This document shows, piece after piece, positions 15,789 through 25,239 of a DNA stretch of 64,000 nt. Below the pieces are notes generated by a model. It had not been told where the DNA came from and did no database searches. It saw nothing but the letters and a program-made list of their open reading frames with translations. Source of the stretch: Thiocystis violacea (lineage in GTDB: Bacteria; Pseudomonadota; Gammaproteobacteria; Chromatiales; Chromatiaceae); NCBI RefSeq assembly GCF_016583565.1, contig NZ_NRRF01000010.1, positions 54,985 through 118,984 of the forward strand, given 5' to 3'. Made by a program: the position numbers and the translations under genes. How positions within the stretch are numbered: the stretch's first letter is position 1; every line of letters begins with the position of its first letter.

Positions 15789-16012
15789 AGTTGTCAGTGG
15801 ACAGTTCTCAGTTGTCAGGATCGAAGCGGTCGTTTGGCTGTCTTCGTGATTCCTGAGACTCACGACCGTCCAAGGGCGACTTAACCAAAGCACCTTCGAG
15901 CGAGACGGATGCAAGTCATCTCGCGGCGAGGGTGCAGCAATGCGGTTGTCAGTCATGCTCAGGAAGGGGTCAGCCGCTCGGCTGCCTGACTGACAACTGT
16001 CAACTGACAACT
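15789..16012. repeat. MITE-like element with terminal inverted repeats between rpsN and rpsH
   Basis: Outer inverted repeats of 24 nt match at 22 positions: left 15789-15812 (AGTTGTCAGT...) and right 15989-16012 (its complement). Inside the right half, GTTGTCAGTCA (15945-15955) pairs perfectly with TGACTGACAAC (15987-15997) around a smaller CAGCCG/CGGCTG hairpin (15971-15984). A 14-bp unit TGACAACTGTCAAC is repeated twice in tandem at 15991-16018. There is no credible coding frame. The structure resembles a non-autonomous miniature element. No clean target-site duplication could be recognised. Confidence 0.65.
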
Positions 16013-16068
16013 GTCAACTGATTTCAGGGTATCGCACCGCAAAGGTGGCCTGACCCAGGAGAAACCAC

Positions 16069-16464
16069 ATGAGTATGTCGGATCCGATTGCGGATATGCT
16101 GACACGCATCCGCAACGGCCAGCAGCGCGGCAAGATCACGATTGTGATGCCGTCTTCCAAGCAAAAGGTCGCGATCGCGAACTTGCTGAAGGAAGAGGGT
16201 TATATCGCCGACGCAACGGTCGAGGCCAATGGCTGCAAGTCCGAGCTGATCATCAAGCTCAAGTATTACCGTGGCAAGCCAGTCATCGAGATGCTGAAGC
16301 GCGTTTCGCGCCCAGGTCTGCGCATCTATCGCAATAAGAACGAGCTGCCCAAGGTCTGGGCGGGACTCGGTATTGCGATCATTTCCACCTCCAAGGGTCT
16401 GATGACCGACCGCGCGGCCCGTCAAGCAGGGCACGGCGGCGAGATCATCGCCTACGTCGCTTAA
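16069..16464 (+). CDS. rpsH: 30S ribosomal protein S8
   Basis: Primary 16S rRNA binder and, in E. coli, translational repressor of the spc operon through the rplE region. It starts [19 protein letters not shown] and has 131 residues (E. coli 130). It ends with the conserved [17 protein letters not shown] ribosome binding site lies directly upstream, after the repeat element. Confidence 0.97.
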   Translation: MSMSDPIADMLTRIRNGQQRGKITIVMPSSKQKVAIANLLKEEGYIADATVEANGCKSELIIKLKYYRGKPVIEMLKRVSRPGLRIYRNKNELPKVWAGLGIAIISTSKGLMTDRAARQAGHGGEIIAYVA

Positions 16465-16476
16465 AGGGAGGCGGAT

Positions 16477-17010
16477 ATGTCACGTGTCGCGAAGGCGCCG
16501 ATTCAGGTGCCAAAGGGTATCACTGTCGAGATCGCTGGCCAGACCGTCAAAGTCAAGGGCTCGAAGGGCAACATGGAGTGGACTGTCCACCCGGCGGTTG
16601 CCGTTTGCCAGGACGAGGGTGCGATCAAGGTCGCGCCGGCCGAGGGGCAGAATGATGCCTGGGCCATGGCTGGGACCACCCGTGCCTTGCTGAACAACAT
16701 GATCGTTGGCTGCGGCGAGGGTTTTATCCGCAAGCTGACGCTGGTTGGCGTGGGCTATCGTGCGCAGGCGAAGGGCGATGTCCTCAACCTGAGCCTCGGT
16801 TTCTCTCATCCGATCGATTATCCAGTGCCAAAGGGCATCACGATCGAGACCCCAAGTCAGACCGAAATCGTCGTGAGTGGCGCCGACAAACAACAGGTCG
16901 GTCAGGTCGCATCCGAGATTCGGGGGTTCCGTCCGCCGGAGCCGTATAAGGGCAAAGGTGTTCGTTACGCGGACGAGAACGTCCTGCGTAAGGAAGCCAA
17001 GAAGAAATAA
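16477..17010 (+). CDS. rplF: 50S ribosomal protein L6
   Basis: Large-subunit protein near the factor-binding site, with two related domains. It has 177 residues, as in E. coli. The second domain ends with the signature [20 protein letters not shown] and then GKGVRYADE. Spacing to neighbours is 12 nt on each side. Confidence 0.97.
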   Translation: MSRVAKAPIQVPKGITVEIAGQTVKVKGSKGNMEWTVHPAVAVCQDEGAIKVAPAEGQNDAWAMAGTTRALLNNMIVGCGEGFIRKLTLVGVGYRAQAKGDVLNLSLGFSHPIDYPVPKGITIETPSQTEIVVSGADKQQVGQVASEIRGFRPPEPYKGKGVRYADENVLRKEAKKK

Positions 17011-17022
17011 GGGGTCTCAGAA

Positions 17023-17379
17023 ATGGATAAGAAACAGGCTCGTCTGCGTCGCGCGTCGCGGGCTCGCGCCAAGATCCGGGAGCTTGGTGTGTATCGCTTG
17101 TGCGTTCATCGCACGCCGCGTCACACCTATGCGCAGATTATCGCCCCGACCGGCGACAAGGTTGTCGCGAGCGCATCGACCTTGGAGAAAGAACTCCGTC
17201 AGTCGATCGAGGGAAACAAGGCAAATGTCGCGGCAGCCGCCGTCATTGGCAAGGCGATCGGAGAGCGCGCCTTGGCCGCTGGTGTGGATTCGGTTGCGTT
17301 CGACCGTTCCGGCTTCCGTTACCACGGTCGTCTCAAGGCGTTGGCGGATGCCGCGCGTGAGACCGGACTGAAATTCTAA
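17023..17379 (+). CDS. rplR: 50S ribosomal protein L18
   Basis: 5S rRNA-binding protein of the central protuberance. It starts [18 protein letters not shown] and has 118 residues (E. coli 117). [16 protein letters not shown] and [20 protein letters not shown] are conserved. Confidence 0.97.
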   Translation: MDKKQARLRRASRARAKIRELGVYRLCVHRTPRHTYAQIIAPTGDKVVASASTLEKELRQSIEGNKANVAAAAVIGKAIGERALAAGVDSVAFDRSGFRYHGRLKALADAARETGLKF

Positions 17380-17389
17380 GGGGTCGATC

Positions 17390-17896
17390 ATGGCGAACTT
17401 CAATCCAAAGGCAGAAGGCGACGACCTTCTCGAGAAGCTGGTGTCGGTCAATCGCGTCGCCAAGGTGGTCAAGGGCGGGCGTCAGTTCGGCTTTGCCGCG
17501 CTGACGGTGGTCGGCGACGGCAAGGGGCGGGTCGGTTTCGGACGTGGTAAGGCACGCGAGGTGCCGATCGCGATTCAGAAGGCAATGGAAAGCGCCCGTA
17601 AGAACATGGTCGAGGTCAAGCTCAACGGCACCACCTTGCAGTATCCGCTGCAGGGTAAGCATGGCGCCGCGAAGGTCTTCATGCAGCCTGCGTCCGACGG
17701 TACCGGCATCATTGCTGGTGGCGCGATGCGTGCAGTGTTCGAGGTGCTGGGGGTGCAGAACGTCTTGGCGAAGTGCATCGGCACCAACAACCCGATCAAC
17801 GTCGTACGTGCGACGGTGAACGGGCTGCGCGAGATGAACGACCCCGAGACCATCGCTGCCAAGCGCGGCAAGACCGTTGAAGAGATTCTGGGGTAA
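17390..17896 (+). CDS. rpsE: 30S ribosomal protein S5
   Basis: Small-subunit protein at the mRNA entry tunnel that affects decoding fidelity. The N-terminal dsRBD-like domain includes [20 protein letters not shown], where spectinomycin-resistance changes occur; no such change is evident. It has 168 residues. rpmD starts 4 nt after its stop codon. Confidence 0.97.
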   Translation: MANFNPKAEGDDLLEKLVSVNRVAKVVKGGRQFGFAALTVVGDGKGRVGFGRGKAREVPIAIQKAMESARKNMVEVKLNGTTLQYPLQGKHGAAKVFMQPASDGTGIIAGGAMRAVFEVLGVQNVLAKCIGTNNPINVVRATVNGLREMNDPETIAAKRGKTVEEILG

Positions 17897-17899
17897 GCG

Positions 17900-18091
17900 A
17901 TGTCTGACAAGAAAACCATGAAGGTGACGCTGGTGCGCAGCGCCCACGGTCGCCTCGATCGTCACAAGGCTTGCGTCCAGGGGCTGGGCTTGCGCCGTAT
18001 GCACCAGGTCGTGGAAGTCGAAGATACGCCTTGTACGCGCGGCATGGTCAATGCCGTGTCGTACATGGTCAAGGTCGTGGAGGAGTCCTGA
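17900..18091 (+). CDS. rpmD: 50S ribosomal protein L30
   Basis: Small large-subunit protein of 63 residues (E. coli 59) with the typical [29 protein letters not shown] pattern split between rather short strands and helices. It lies between rpsE and rplO; its stop is followed directly by the rplO start. Confidence 0.96.
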   Translation: MSDKKTMKVTLVRSAHGRLDRHKACVQGLGLRRMHQVVEVEDTPCTRGMVNAVSYMVKVVEES

Positions 18092-18092
18092 G

Positions 18093-18527
18093 ATGCATCT
18101 CAATGATCTGAAGCCCGCTGAGGGCAGCCGCACCGCCCCGAAGCGGGTCGGGCGGGGTATCGGCAGCGGACTCGGCAAGACCTGCGGCCGCGGCCACAAG
18201 GGGCAGAAGTCCCGCAAGGGCGGCTACCATAAAGTTGGCTTTGAAGGCGGTCAGATGCCGTTGCAGCGTCGTCTGCCGAAAGTCGGCTTTCGCTCCCGCA
18301 AGGCACTTTATTCCGCCGAGGTCCGTCTGCAAGAGCTGGCGCTGGTCGAGGGTGATACCGTCGATTTGCAGGCCCTGAAGGCGGCCGGTGTCATCAATCA
18401 GGCCGTGAAGGTGGCGAAGGTCATTGCGTCTGGGGCATTGAGTCGGGCGGTGACCGTTCGTGGTCTCGGCGTGACCAAGGGCGCTCGGGCCGCGATCGAG
18501 GCCGCTGGCGGCAACGTCGAAGACTAA
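18093..18527 (+). CDS. rplO: 50S ribosomal protein L15
   Basis: Late-assembly large-subunit protein. The ATG giving [20 protein letters not shown] is chosen over one inside rpmD; the result is 144 residues, the E. coli length. The Gly-rich basic N-terminal half ([20 protein letters not shown]) penetrates 23S rRNA. Confidence 0.97.
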   Translation: MHLNDLKPAEGSRTAPKRVGRGIGSGLGKTCGRGHKGQKSRKGGYHKVGFEGGQMPLQRRLPKVGFRSRKALYSAEVRLQELALVEGDTVDLQALKAAGVINQAVKVAKVIASGALSRAVTVRGLGVTKGARAAIEAAGGNVED

Positions 18528-18545
18528 GCGAAAGGCGCGAAACGG

Positions 18546-19898
18546 ATGGCTAGAAACGTCGGATCCATGGGTAAGGCGCTGGGCGCGGCCGGTCAGCTGA
18601 CCGAGCTGAAGCAGCGTCTGATGTTCCTGGTGGGGGCTCTGCTGGTCTACCGCATCGGTACCTTCATCCCGGTCCCCGGGGTGAACCCGGAGGCGCTCGC
18701 CATCCTCTTCGAGCAGAATCAGGGCTCCATCCTGGGCATGTTCAACATGTTCTCGGGTGGCGCCTTGATGCGCGCGAGTCTCTTCGCGCTGGGCGTGATG
18801 CCCTACATCTCTGCATCCATCATCGTGCAGCTGATGACATCCGTCGTACCGCAGCTCGAGCAGCTGAAGAAGGAAGGCGAGTCCGGGCGGCGCAAGATCA
18901 CCCAGTACACCCGTTACGGGACGGTGTTTCTAGCGACCTTCCAGGCGATCGGGATCTCGGTGGCCCTGCAGGGCCAGACAGCGGGTGGCTCGGCGCTCGT
19001 GACGCATTCCGGATTTGGTTTTGTGTTCACTGCGACCGTGTCGCTGGTCACGGGGACTATGTTCCTCATGTGGCTCGGCGAGCAGATTACGGAGCGCGGA
19101 ATCGGCAACGGGATCTCGATGATCATCTTCTCGGGAATCGTGGCCGGTCTGCCGGCGGCGCTGGGGGGAACGCTCGAACTCGCGCGCACTGGCGAGATGA
19201 ATTCCCTCGCGGTGCTTGCGCTCTTCGCGATGGCGCTGGGGGTGACGGCATTCGTGGTGTTCGTGGAGCGTGGTCAGCGGCGAATCACCGTGAACTACGC
19301 CCGGCGGCAACAGGGCCGCAAGATGATGCAGGCGCAAAGTACGCACCTGCCGCTCAAGCTCAACATGGCGGGTGTTATTCCGCCGATTTTCGCCTCGAGC
19401 ATCATCCTGTTCCCTGGCACCTTGGGGCAGTGGTTCGGCAGCAATGAAGATCTGCGATGGATTGCTGACATTACCTCGAAGCTTGCGCCAGGGGAGCCGC
19501 TGTATGTGCTGCTCTACGCGACGGCGATCGTCTTCTTCTGCTTCTTCTACACCGCCTTGGTGTTCAACGCGAAGGAGACAGCAGACAACCTGAAGCGCTC
19601 TGGTGCCTTCATCCCTGGCATCAGGCCCGGTGAGCAGACGGCGCGATATATCGATGGGGTTATGACGAGGCTCACGGGCGCGGGCGCGATCTACATCACG
19701 GCTGTCTGTCTGCTGCCTGAGTTTTTGATCGTCGGCTACAACGTCCCCTTCTACTTCGGGGGTACCTCGCTGTTGATCGTCGTGGTCGTCGTCATGGATT
19801 TCATGGCCCAGGTACAGGCGCATTTGATGTCGCATCAGTACGAAGGTCTGATGAAAAAGGCCAACCTGAAGTCGCCGGGCGCCGGCATGTTGCGCTAG
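18546..19898 (+). CDS. secY: preprotein translocase subunit SecY
   Basis: Channel-forming subunit of the Sec translocon in the inner membrane, working with SecE/SecG and with SecA or ribosomes. It has 450 residues (E. coli 443) and about ten hydrophobic segments. [20 protein letters not shown] and the plug-side segment near the N-terminus ([16 protein letters not shown]) are recognisable. Its place between rplO and rpmJ in the spc block is standard. Confidence 0.98.
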   Translation: MARNVGSMGKALGAAGQLTELKQRLMFLVGALLVYRIGTFIPVPGVNPEALAILFEQNQGSILGMFNMFSGGALMRASLFALGVMPYISASIIVQLMTSVVPQLEQLKKEGESGRRKITQYTRYGTVFLATFQAIGISVALQGQTAGGSALVTHSGFGFVFTATVSLVTGTMFLMWLGEQITERGIGNGISMIIFSGIVAGLPAALGGTLELARTGEMNSLAVLALFAMALGVTAFVVFVERGQRRITVNYARRQQGRKMMQAQSTHLPLKLNMAGVIPPIFASSIILFPGTLGQWFGSNEDLRWIADITSKLAPGEPLYVLLYATAIVFFCFFYTALVFNAKETADNLKRSGAFIPGIRPGEQTARYIDGVMTRLTGAGAIYITAVCLLPEFLIVGYNVPFYFGGTSLLIVVVVVMDFMAQVQAHLMSHQYEGLMKKANLKSPGAGMLR

Positions 19899-19943
19899 GT
19901 CCATTTTGAAGCGCTGGGGCGCTCGAGTCTTAGGAGATAAACA

Positions 19944-20057
19944 ATGAAAGTGCGTGCATCAGTCAAGAAGTTGTGCAGAAACTGCCGGATCATCCGGCGC
20001 AACGGGGCAGTCCGGGTTATTTGCTCTGACCCGCGCCACAAACAGCGCCAGGGTTGA
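19944..20057 (+). CDS. rpmJ: 50S ribosomal protein L36
   Basis: A 37-residue zinc-ribbon protein. It begins [19 protein letters not shown] and ends [11 protein letters not shown], so the ligands are CxxC, a third Cys and a His. This is the zinc-binding (C+) form. A TAGGAG ribosome binding site lies upstream. It is too short for most length cut-offs but is unambiguous by sequence and by its place after secY. Confidence 0.97.
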   Translation: MKVRASVKKLCRNCRIIRRNGAVRVICSDPRHKQRQG

Positions 20058-20068
20058 CCACTCTCCGG

Positions 20069-20096
20069 TTGACCTGATCAGACCGTTTGATATACT
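20069..20096 (+). promoter_or_regulatory. probable sigma70 promoter of the alpha block
   Basis: TTGACC (20069-20074), 16 bp, TATACT (20091-20096), about 45 nt upstream of rpsM. A second TTGACC at 20054-20059 overlaps the rpmJ stop. The alpha operon has its own promoter in some gammaproteobacteria, so location and motif agree. Confidence 0.65.
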
Positions 20097-20142
20097 ACGC
20101 GGTTTACCCGCTGAGCATTTAGGACAAAGGGGTTCGTAAACT

Positions 20143-20499
20143 ATGGCCCGTATCGCCGGCGTCAATATCCCAGATAAAAAACACGCCGTGATCGCGTTGA
20201 CTGCGATTTATGGCATTGGTCGCACTCGTGCGGGTCAAATTTGCGACGCCGCGGGCATCCCGCGCGAAACCAAAGTTCAGGCCCTGACCGAAGAAGAAGT
20301 CGACAAGCTGCGTGGCGAAGTCGCGAAATTCGCGGTCGAAGGCGACCTGCGCCGCGAAGTGTCGATGAACATCAAGCGTCTGATGGATCTCGGTTGCTAC
20401 CGTGGCATCCGTCATCGCCGTGGTTTGCCGCTGCGTGGACAGCGGACCCGAACCAACGCCCGGACCCGCAAGGGTCCGCGTCGCCCGATTAAACGCTAA
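20143..20499 (+). CDS. rpsM: 30S ribosomal protein S13
   Basis: Head protein contacting P-site tRNA and the intersubunit bridges. It has 118 residues, as in E. coli. [19 protein letters not shown] and the helix-two-turns-helix [17 protein letters not shown] are typical, as is the basic tail ending RRPIKR. First gene of the alpha block. Confidence 0.98.
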   Translation: MARIAGVNIPDKKHAVIALTAIYGIGRTRAGQICDAAGIPRETKVQALTEEEVDKLRGEVAKFAVEGDLRREVSMNIKRLMDLGCYRGIRHRRGLPLRGQRTRTNARTRKGPRRPIKR

Positions 20500-20535
20500 G
20501 CGCCTGCGCGCTGCCTATGAGCTGGATTACGTCGA

Positions 20536-20925
20536 ATGGCTAAACCGATTCGCAACACGAAGAAGAAGGTCAAGAAGCAGGTCGCGGACGGGGTCGCTCA
20601 CGTCCACGCCTCCTTCAACAACACCATCATCACGATCACCGATCGCCAGGGCAATGCCCTCGCTTGGGCGACCTCTGGCGGCTCCGGCTTCCGCGGTTCG
20701 CGCAAGAGCACGCCCTTTGCGGCCCAGGTTGCTGCCGATAAGGCTGGCCAGGCCGCGAAGGAGTACGGGCTGCGCAATCTGGACGTGAACGTGAAAGGGC
20801 CTGGGCCCGGACGTGAATCCGCTGTGCGTGCGCTCAACAACGCTGGCTTCAAGATCACCAGTATCACCGACGTGACGCCGATCCCGCACAATGGCTGCCG
20901 TCCGCCGAAAAAGCGGCGCGTCTGA
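20536..20925 (+). CDS. rpsK: 30S ribosomal protein S11
   Basis: Platform protein near the mRNA exit and E site. It has 129 residues, as in E. coli. [20 protein letters not shown] and the C-terminal [18 protein letters not shown] are diagnostic. It lies 36 nt after rpsM. Confidence 0.98.
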   Translation: MAKPIRNTKKKVKKQVADGVAHVHASFNNTIITITDRQGNALAWATSGGSGFRGSRKSTPFAAQVAADKAGQAAKEYGLRNLDVNVKGPGPGRESAVRALNNAGFKITSITDVTPIPHNGCRPPKKRRV

Positions 20926-20951
20926 CGTCTGACAGTTCAACAGGAAGAGAC

Positions 20952-21572
20952 ATGGCACGTTACACAGGCCCTACCTGCAAGCTGGCGCGGCGCGAAGGCA
21001 CCGATCTCTCGCTCAAGAGTCGCGCGCGCGCTTTGGATACCAAGTGCAATCTGGAGAAGCAGCCCGGTCAGACGACCGATCGCCGCCGCCGCCTCTCCGA
21101 CTATGGTGTCCAGCTGCGTGAGAAACAGAAGGTTCGCCGCATCTACGGCGTTCTGGAAAAGCAGTTCCGCAATTACTACAAGAAAGCCGCGCAGGGCAAG
21201 GGTGCTACGGGTGAGAACCTGCTGCAGCTCCTCGAGCGTCGGCTCGACAATGTCGTCTATCGGATGGGTTTCGGCGCGACGCGTGCGGAATCGCGTCAGC
21301 TCGTGAGCCACAAAGGGATCTTGGTGAACGGACGCATCGTGAACATCCCGTCCTTCCAGATCAGCGCGGAGGATCAGGTCGAGGTTCGCGAGGCCGCGCG
21401 CCAGCAGGTCCGTATCCAGAATGCGCTCGCGCTCGCTGAGCAGTATGGGTTCCCCGACTGGGTCGAGGTCGACACCAAGGGTCTGAAAGGCGTCTTCAAG
21501 CGCATTCCGGACCGTTCGGATTTGCCAGCCGATATCAACGAATCGTTGATCGTTGAGCTGTACTCCAAGTAA
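20952..21572 (+). CDS. rpsD: 30S ribosomal protein S4
   Basis: Primary 16S rRNA binder and, in E. coli, repressor of the alpha operon. It has 206 residues. The N-terminal zinc cysteines are absent ([20 protein letters not shown]), so it is the zinc-free type. The S4 RNA-binding domain is visible around residues 95-160 ([20 protein letters not shown]). Confidence 0.98.
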   Translation: MARYTGPTCKLARREGTDLSLKSRARALDTKCNLEKQPGQTTDRRRRLSDYGVQLREKQKVRRIYGVLEKQFRNYYKKAAQGKGATGENLLQLLERRLDNVVYRMGFGATRAESRQLVSHKGILVNGRIVNIPSFQISAEDQVEVREAARQQVRIQNALALAEQYGFPDWVEVDTKGLKGVFKRIPDRSDLPADINESLIVELYSK

Positions 21573-21594
21573 GGAGCACCCAGAGAGGCACTGA

Positions 21595-22605
21595 ATGACT
21601 GACGCTATTGGCGAATTTTTGAAACCGCGCATCGTTAAGGTCGAACTGGTCGATGGCAGCGCGCGCCATGCCAAGGTCTCGTTGGAGCCCCTCGAGCGCG
21701 GTTTCGGCCACACCCTGGGAAACGCCCTGCGGCGGATCCTGCTCTCTTCGATGGACGGTTGCGCCGTAACGGAAGTCGAGATTCAGGGTGTGCTGCATGA
21801 GTACACGACGCTGGAAGGTGTCCAGGAAGACGTGCTTGAGATTCTGCTGAATCTCAAGCAGCTGGCGATCTCACTGAAGGGCAAGGACGAGGCGACCTAC
21901 ACTCTGAGCAAGAGTGGGGCCGGTGCAGTGACCGCGGCTGACATCCAGATCGACCATTCGGCGGAGATCGCGAATCCGGATCTGGTGATTGCGAACCTCA
22001 CCGAGGGTGAGCTGAGCATGACGCTGACCGTGCGGCGTGGTCGGGGTTACGAGCCCGCCACGCAGCGCGAGCTCGATAATAGCGAAGATCGCCCGATTGG
22101 GAAGCTCCCGATCGACGCTTCCTATAGTCCAGTTCGGCGGGTGGCGATCGAGGTACAGTCGGCGCGCGTCGAGCAACGGACAGACCTGGATCGGCTCGTG
22201 ATCGACCTTGAGACCAACGGCACGATCGACCCTAAAGAGGCCATTCAGCGGTCAGCGACCATTTTGCGTGATCAGCTGTCCAGCTTCGTCGCCCTCGAGG
22301 GGACCGGGCCGGTCGAGAGTCAGGTGCTCGAATCGCGCGACGAGTCGCCCTACGATCCGATTCTGCTGCGGCCGGTCGACGACCTCGAACTCACCGTGCG
22401 CTCGGCGAACTGCCTCAAGGCAGAAAACATCTATCTTATCGGCGACCTGATCCAGCGGACCGAAGTGGAGCTGCTGAAGACTCCGAACCTCGGTAAGAAG
22501 TCTTTGACCGAGATCAAGGACGTCTTGGCGACGCGCGGACTCTCGCTCGGCATGCGGCTCGAAAACTGGCCGCCTGAGAATATCGCGGAGCTCAGCATCC
22601 GATAG
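21595..22605 (+). CDS. rpoA: DNA-directed RNA polymerase subunit alpha
   Basis: Assembly scaffold of RNA polymerase and UP-element/activator receptor. The N-terminal dimerisation domain includes [19 protein letters not shown]. The C-terminal domain has the DNA-contacting segment [14 protein letters not shown] and the conserved [20 protein letters not shown]. It has 336 residues (E. coli 329). Confidence 0.98.
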   Translation: MTDAIGEFLKPRIVKVELVDGSARHAKVSLEPLERGFGHTLGNALRRILLSSMDGCAVTEVEIQGVLHEYTTLEGVQEDVLEILLNLKQLAISLKGKDEATYTLSKSGAGAVTAADIQIDHSAEIANPDLVIANLTEGELSMTLTVRRGRGYEPATQRELDNSEDRPIGKLPIDASYSPVRRVAIEVQSARVEQRTDLDRLVIDLETNGTIDPKEAIQRSATILRDQLSSFVALEGTGPVESQVLESRDESPYDPILLRPVDDLELTVRSANCLKAENIYLIGDLIQRTEVELLKTPNLGKKSLTEIKDVLATRGLSLGMRLENWPPENIAELSIR

Positions 22606-22678
22606 CTTGGGTTGAGGTCGCCTTGGCGGCCTCTAATCAATGAATTCAATGATATAACGATTACTTGGGATCAGGACC

Positions 22679-23071
22679 ATGCGTCACCGCAAAGCCGGAA
22701 GGCATCTGAATCGTACCAGCTCTCACCGTGAGGCGATGTTTCGCAACATGGCGGCATCGCTGTTTCGTCACGAGCTGATCAAGACCACGTTGCCCAAGGC
22801 CAAAGAGCTGCGTCGCGTGGCCGAGCCCTTGATCACCATGGCGAAGTCGGATTCCGTGCACAAGCGCCGCGTTGCCTTTTCACGTCTGCGTGACAAGGAT
22901 GCCGTGGGTAAGCTCTTCGTCGAGTTGGGGCCGCGTTACCAGGATCGTCCTGGCGGCTATCTGCGCATCCTCAAATGCGGTTTTCGTGCGAGCGACGCGG
23001 CGCCGATGGCCTATGTCGAACTCGTCGATCGTCCAGTGGTCGAGACGGCCGCCGAGGACGACGAAGATTGA
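22679..23071 (+). CDS. rplQ: 50S ribosomal protein L17
   Basis: Exit-tunnel rim protein. It begins [20 protein letters not shown] and has 130 residues (E. coli 127). The tail [11 protein letters not shown] is acidic. It is the last gene of the alpha block and is followed after 21 nt by a strong terminator. Confidence 0.97.
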   Translation: MRHRKAGRHLNRTSSHREAMFRNMAASLFRHELIKTTLPKAKELRRVAEPLITMAKSDSVHKRRVAFSRLRDKDAVGKLFVELGPRYQDRPGGYLRILKCGFRASDAAPMAYVELVDRPVVETAAEDDED

Positions 23072-23092
23072 GGCACGCGCAAGCGGGTCGTG

Positions 23093-23121
23093 AAAAAGCC
23101 GGGCACTCGCCCGGCTTTTTT
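23093..23121 (+). terminator. rho-independent terminator after rplQ
   Basis: AAAAAGCCGGGC (23093-23104), ACTC loop, then GCCCGGCTTTTTT (23109-23121). The 7-bp GC stem extends with A-T pairs and a run of T. It ends the ribosomal cluster. The 250 bp that follow up to the next gene hold a 13-bp direct repeat, CTGTGCGGTACCA, at 23132-23144 and 23299-23311, and no clear gene. Confidence 0.9.
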
Positions 23122-23371
23122 GTGTCTGTCACTGTGCGGTACCAGGGCTGTGAAGGTCACGAAAAGTGTAGAAACGTAACCGATTGATTTACCTGCTTTG
23201 CGCTGCCTCAAATCCGATGCTAACCACCGGAGCACCGCCTAGGTGCCTGCGTAAGATGCTGATTATACAAGTTGTATTTTCGCACCTTCAAAGCTCTGCT
23301 GTGCGGTACCAAGGTGACGCTAAGCTCGGCAGGCGCGGGCCGATGGCCGAGCAAGGGATGGAGGTGTTGGA

Positions 23372-24130
23372 GTGACGACGACCGAGATCGCGCGCATCGC
23401 CCTGGTGACGGACTTCGGTGACGGACTCTATGTCGGGCAGATGCGCGCCCGATTGAGTGCCTTGGTGCCGCAGGTGGAGCAGATCGACCTGGTCCAGGAT
23501 CTAGCGCCGTTCAGGCCGGATCTCGCCGCCTACCTGCTCCCAGCGCTCGTGCGCGATATGCCGCGCGGGACGCTCTATCTGTGTGTCGTCGATCCTGGCG
23601 TGGGGGGGGCGCGTGCCGCGCTCGTCGTCGAGGCGGCTGGAGACTGGTTCATAGGGCCGGACAATGGGCTTTTCGCACCCCTCGCCGCACGTGTGCCGTC
23701 GGCTCGGGTCTGGCGAATCGGCTGGCAGCCGAACGCGATGTCCTCCAGCTTCCACGGACGCGATTGGTTCGCACCCGCGGCCGCACGCCTCTGCAAGGGC
23801 GAGGACTTGCAGCTCACCGAGATGCCCGTGACCGCCATGGTGGGGGCGGACTGGCCGGCGGATCTGGAGGCCGTGGTCTATATCGACAGGTATGGAAACC
23901 TCATGACCGGCATGCGTGCACCTTGCGTTGTACAAGGCCAGGTGCTTCCGCTGGGATGGCGTCGACTCAGACACGCAAGGACGTTCTGTGAGGTGGAGTC
24001 GGGGGAGGCGTTCTGGTACGAGAATGCCCTGGGCCTGGTCGAGATCGCCGTGAATCAGGGGCGTGCGGATAGCCTCTTGGGTCTCGCCGCGGGGGACCGT
24101 GTCGGCGGCTTGTTGCCTGACGTCGAATAG
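23372..24130 (+). CDS. SAM hydroxide adenosyltransferase (DUF62 family)
   Basis: Family members hydrolyse S-adenosylmethionine to adenosine and methionine and are structural relatives of the fluorinase. The family motifs are present: LVTDFGD near residue 11, VVDPGVGGARA near 72, GPDNGLFAP near 92 and SFHGRDWFAPAAA near 127, with RYGNL later. GTG start after a TTGGAG site; 252 residues. The biological role of this family is unsettled, and the neighbours do not clarify it. Confidence 0.85.
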   Translation: MTTTEIARIALVTDFGDGLYVGQMRARLSALVPQVEQIDLVQDLAPFRPDLAAYLLPALVRDMPRGTLYLCVVDPGVGGARAALVVEAAGDWFIGPDNGLFAPLAARVPSARVWRIGWQPNAMSSSFHGRDWFAPAAARLCKGEDLQLTEMPVTAMVGADWPADLEAVVYIDRYGNLMTGMRAPCVVQGQVLPLGWRRLRHARTFCEVESGEAFWYENALGLVEIAVNQGRADSLLGLAAGDRVGGLLPDVE

Positions 24131-24371
24131 CCGCCATGGCGCGGCAGTCGAGCGTCGGCGGCGGTCCTCCCGGAGCGACGAGAGCAGTGTCTCAGCGGCC
24201 TCTGGGCATCCGTCCTGCTCGGCCTGGGTGCCCAAATCAGCTGTTTTCGAATCGCTGCGAGACGTGGACAATGGGCCGGCCTGACATGGACGATGACGCT
24301 CGGCGTGCTGAATGCGTTCACTGGCAGTCGAACCCCCTTCTAATGATCGACGAATCCGGGAGAATGAGGTC

Positions 24372-25157
24372 ATGGCGAACTTTGGCGACTTACTCGGCGG
24401 CTTCTTGCAGAGCAATATGGGTGAATCCGGTCAGGCGCGCATGGGCAGTGCCCTGCAGGATCTGCAAAGCAATCTGGGCGGCGTCTTGGGAGGAGAAGGT
24501 GGGGCGGGCGGCATGCTCGGCACCATCATGGGGATGGCGAAGGAATCACTCGGCAATGCCGCGCACAACCCTACGCAGGCCGGTGGGCTTGGTGCCGTGC
24601 TCGGTTCTTTCCTGGGTGGTGGGGGGGATTCCATCAAGGGTGCGCTGACCGGTGGTGCCCTGGCGATGCTCGCCGGAGTCGCCTTCAAGGCACTCACGAA
24701 CGCTGGGCAAGGGCAGGCTGGGGCCGCTCTGCAGGCACCCTTCAATACCGGAAATCTTCCCTTGGGTCTCAAGCCGGCGGAGACACCCGCGGAGGCGCAG
24801 GTCATGGAGACCAAGGCCCAGTTGATCCTCAAGGGGATGATCAACATCGCCAAGTCGGACGGACAGGTCAGCGTGGATGAGATCACGCGGATTGCCGGCA
24901 AGGCGGAGTCCGACGGGATGGGCGCCGAGGAGCAGGCCTGGCTGATGGCGGAGCTGCGCCAGCCACTCGACCTCGATGCCTTCGTCGCCGAGATACCCAA
25001 TCAGGAGATTGCCGCCGAGGTCTATGCCGCCTCTTTGCTGGCCGTCGAGGTCGATACCCAGGAAGAGCGCGACTATCTGCGTCAACTGGCCGAGAAGACC
25101 GGGCTGCATCCCATGGTCGTCCAGCACATTCACCAGGCGATGGGCGTCGCACTCTGA
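24372..25157 (+). CDS. DUF533 / TerB-like protein
   Basis: Unknown function. The start is the ATG after AATGAGGTC, giving MANFGDLLGGFLQSN and 261 residues. The first 150 residues are Gly/Ala-rich with a hydrophobic stretch (GGALAMLAGVAFKAL). The last 110 form a helical TerB-like domain (MINIAKSDGQVSVDEITRI...). E. coli YebE has this layout. It may sit at the inner membrane. Confidence 0.75.
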   Translation: MANFGDLLGGFLQSNMGESGQARMGSALQDLQSNLGGVLGGEGGAGGMLGTIMGMAKESLGNAAHNPTQAGGLGAVLGSFLGGGGDSIKGALTGGALAMLAGVAFKALTNAGQGQAGAALQAPFNTGNLPLGLKPAETPAEAQVMETKAQLILKGMINIAKSDGQVSVDEITRIAGKAESDGMGAEEQAWLMAELRQPLDLDAFVAEIPNQEIAAEVYAASLLAVEVDTQEERDYLRQLAEKTGLHPMVVQHIHQAMGVAL

Positions 25158-25208
25158 GCGCAGACGCGGCGAGGAGCGGGCGAGAGTGCGTGCCCGGATG
25201 GCTGGGCG

Positions 25209-25231
25209 CGCCCGAGATCCATGCTCGGGCG
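25209..25231. terminator. hairpin between convergent genes
   Basis: CGCCCGAG (25209-25216), 7-nt loop, CTCGGGCG (25224-25231). A perfect 8-bp stem between the convergent DUF533 and helicase genes. It could end transcription from either side, although there is no T-tract. Confidence 0.45.
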
Positions 25232-25239
25232 TGATGGTG

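Noticed and set aside
15789..16020. CRISPR array in the rpsN-rpsH spacer
   Set aside because: Repeats are short, inverted and unevenly spaced, without unique spacers; no cas genes are near. No CRISPR array was seen anywhere in the window.
23184..23375. 63-aa frame before the SAM adenosyltransferase gene
   Set aside because: Overlaps the next gene's ribosome binding site, has no site of its own and no recognisable sequence.
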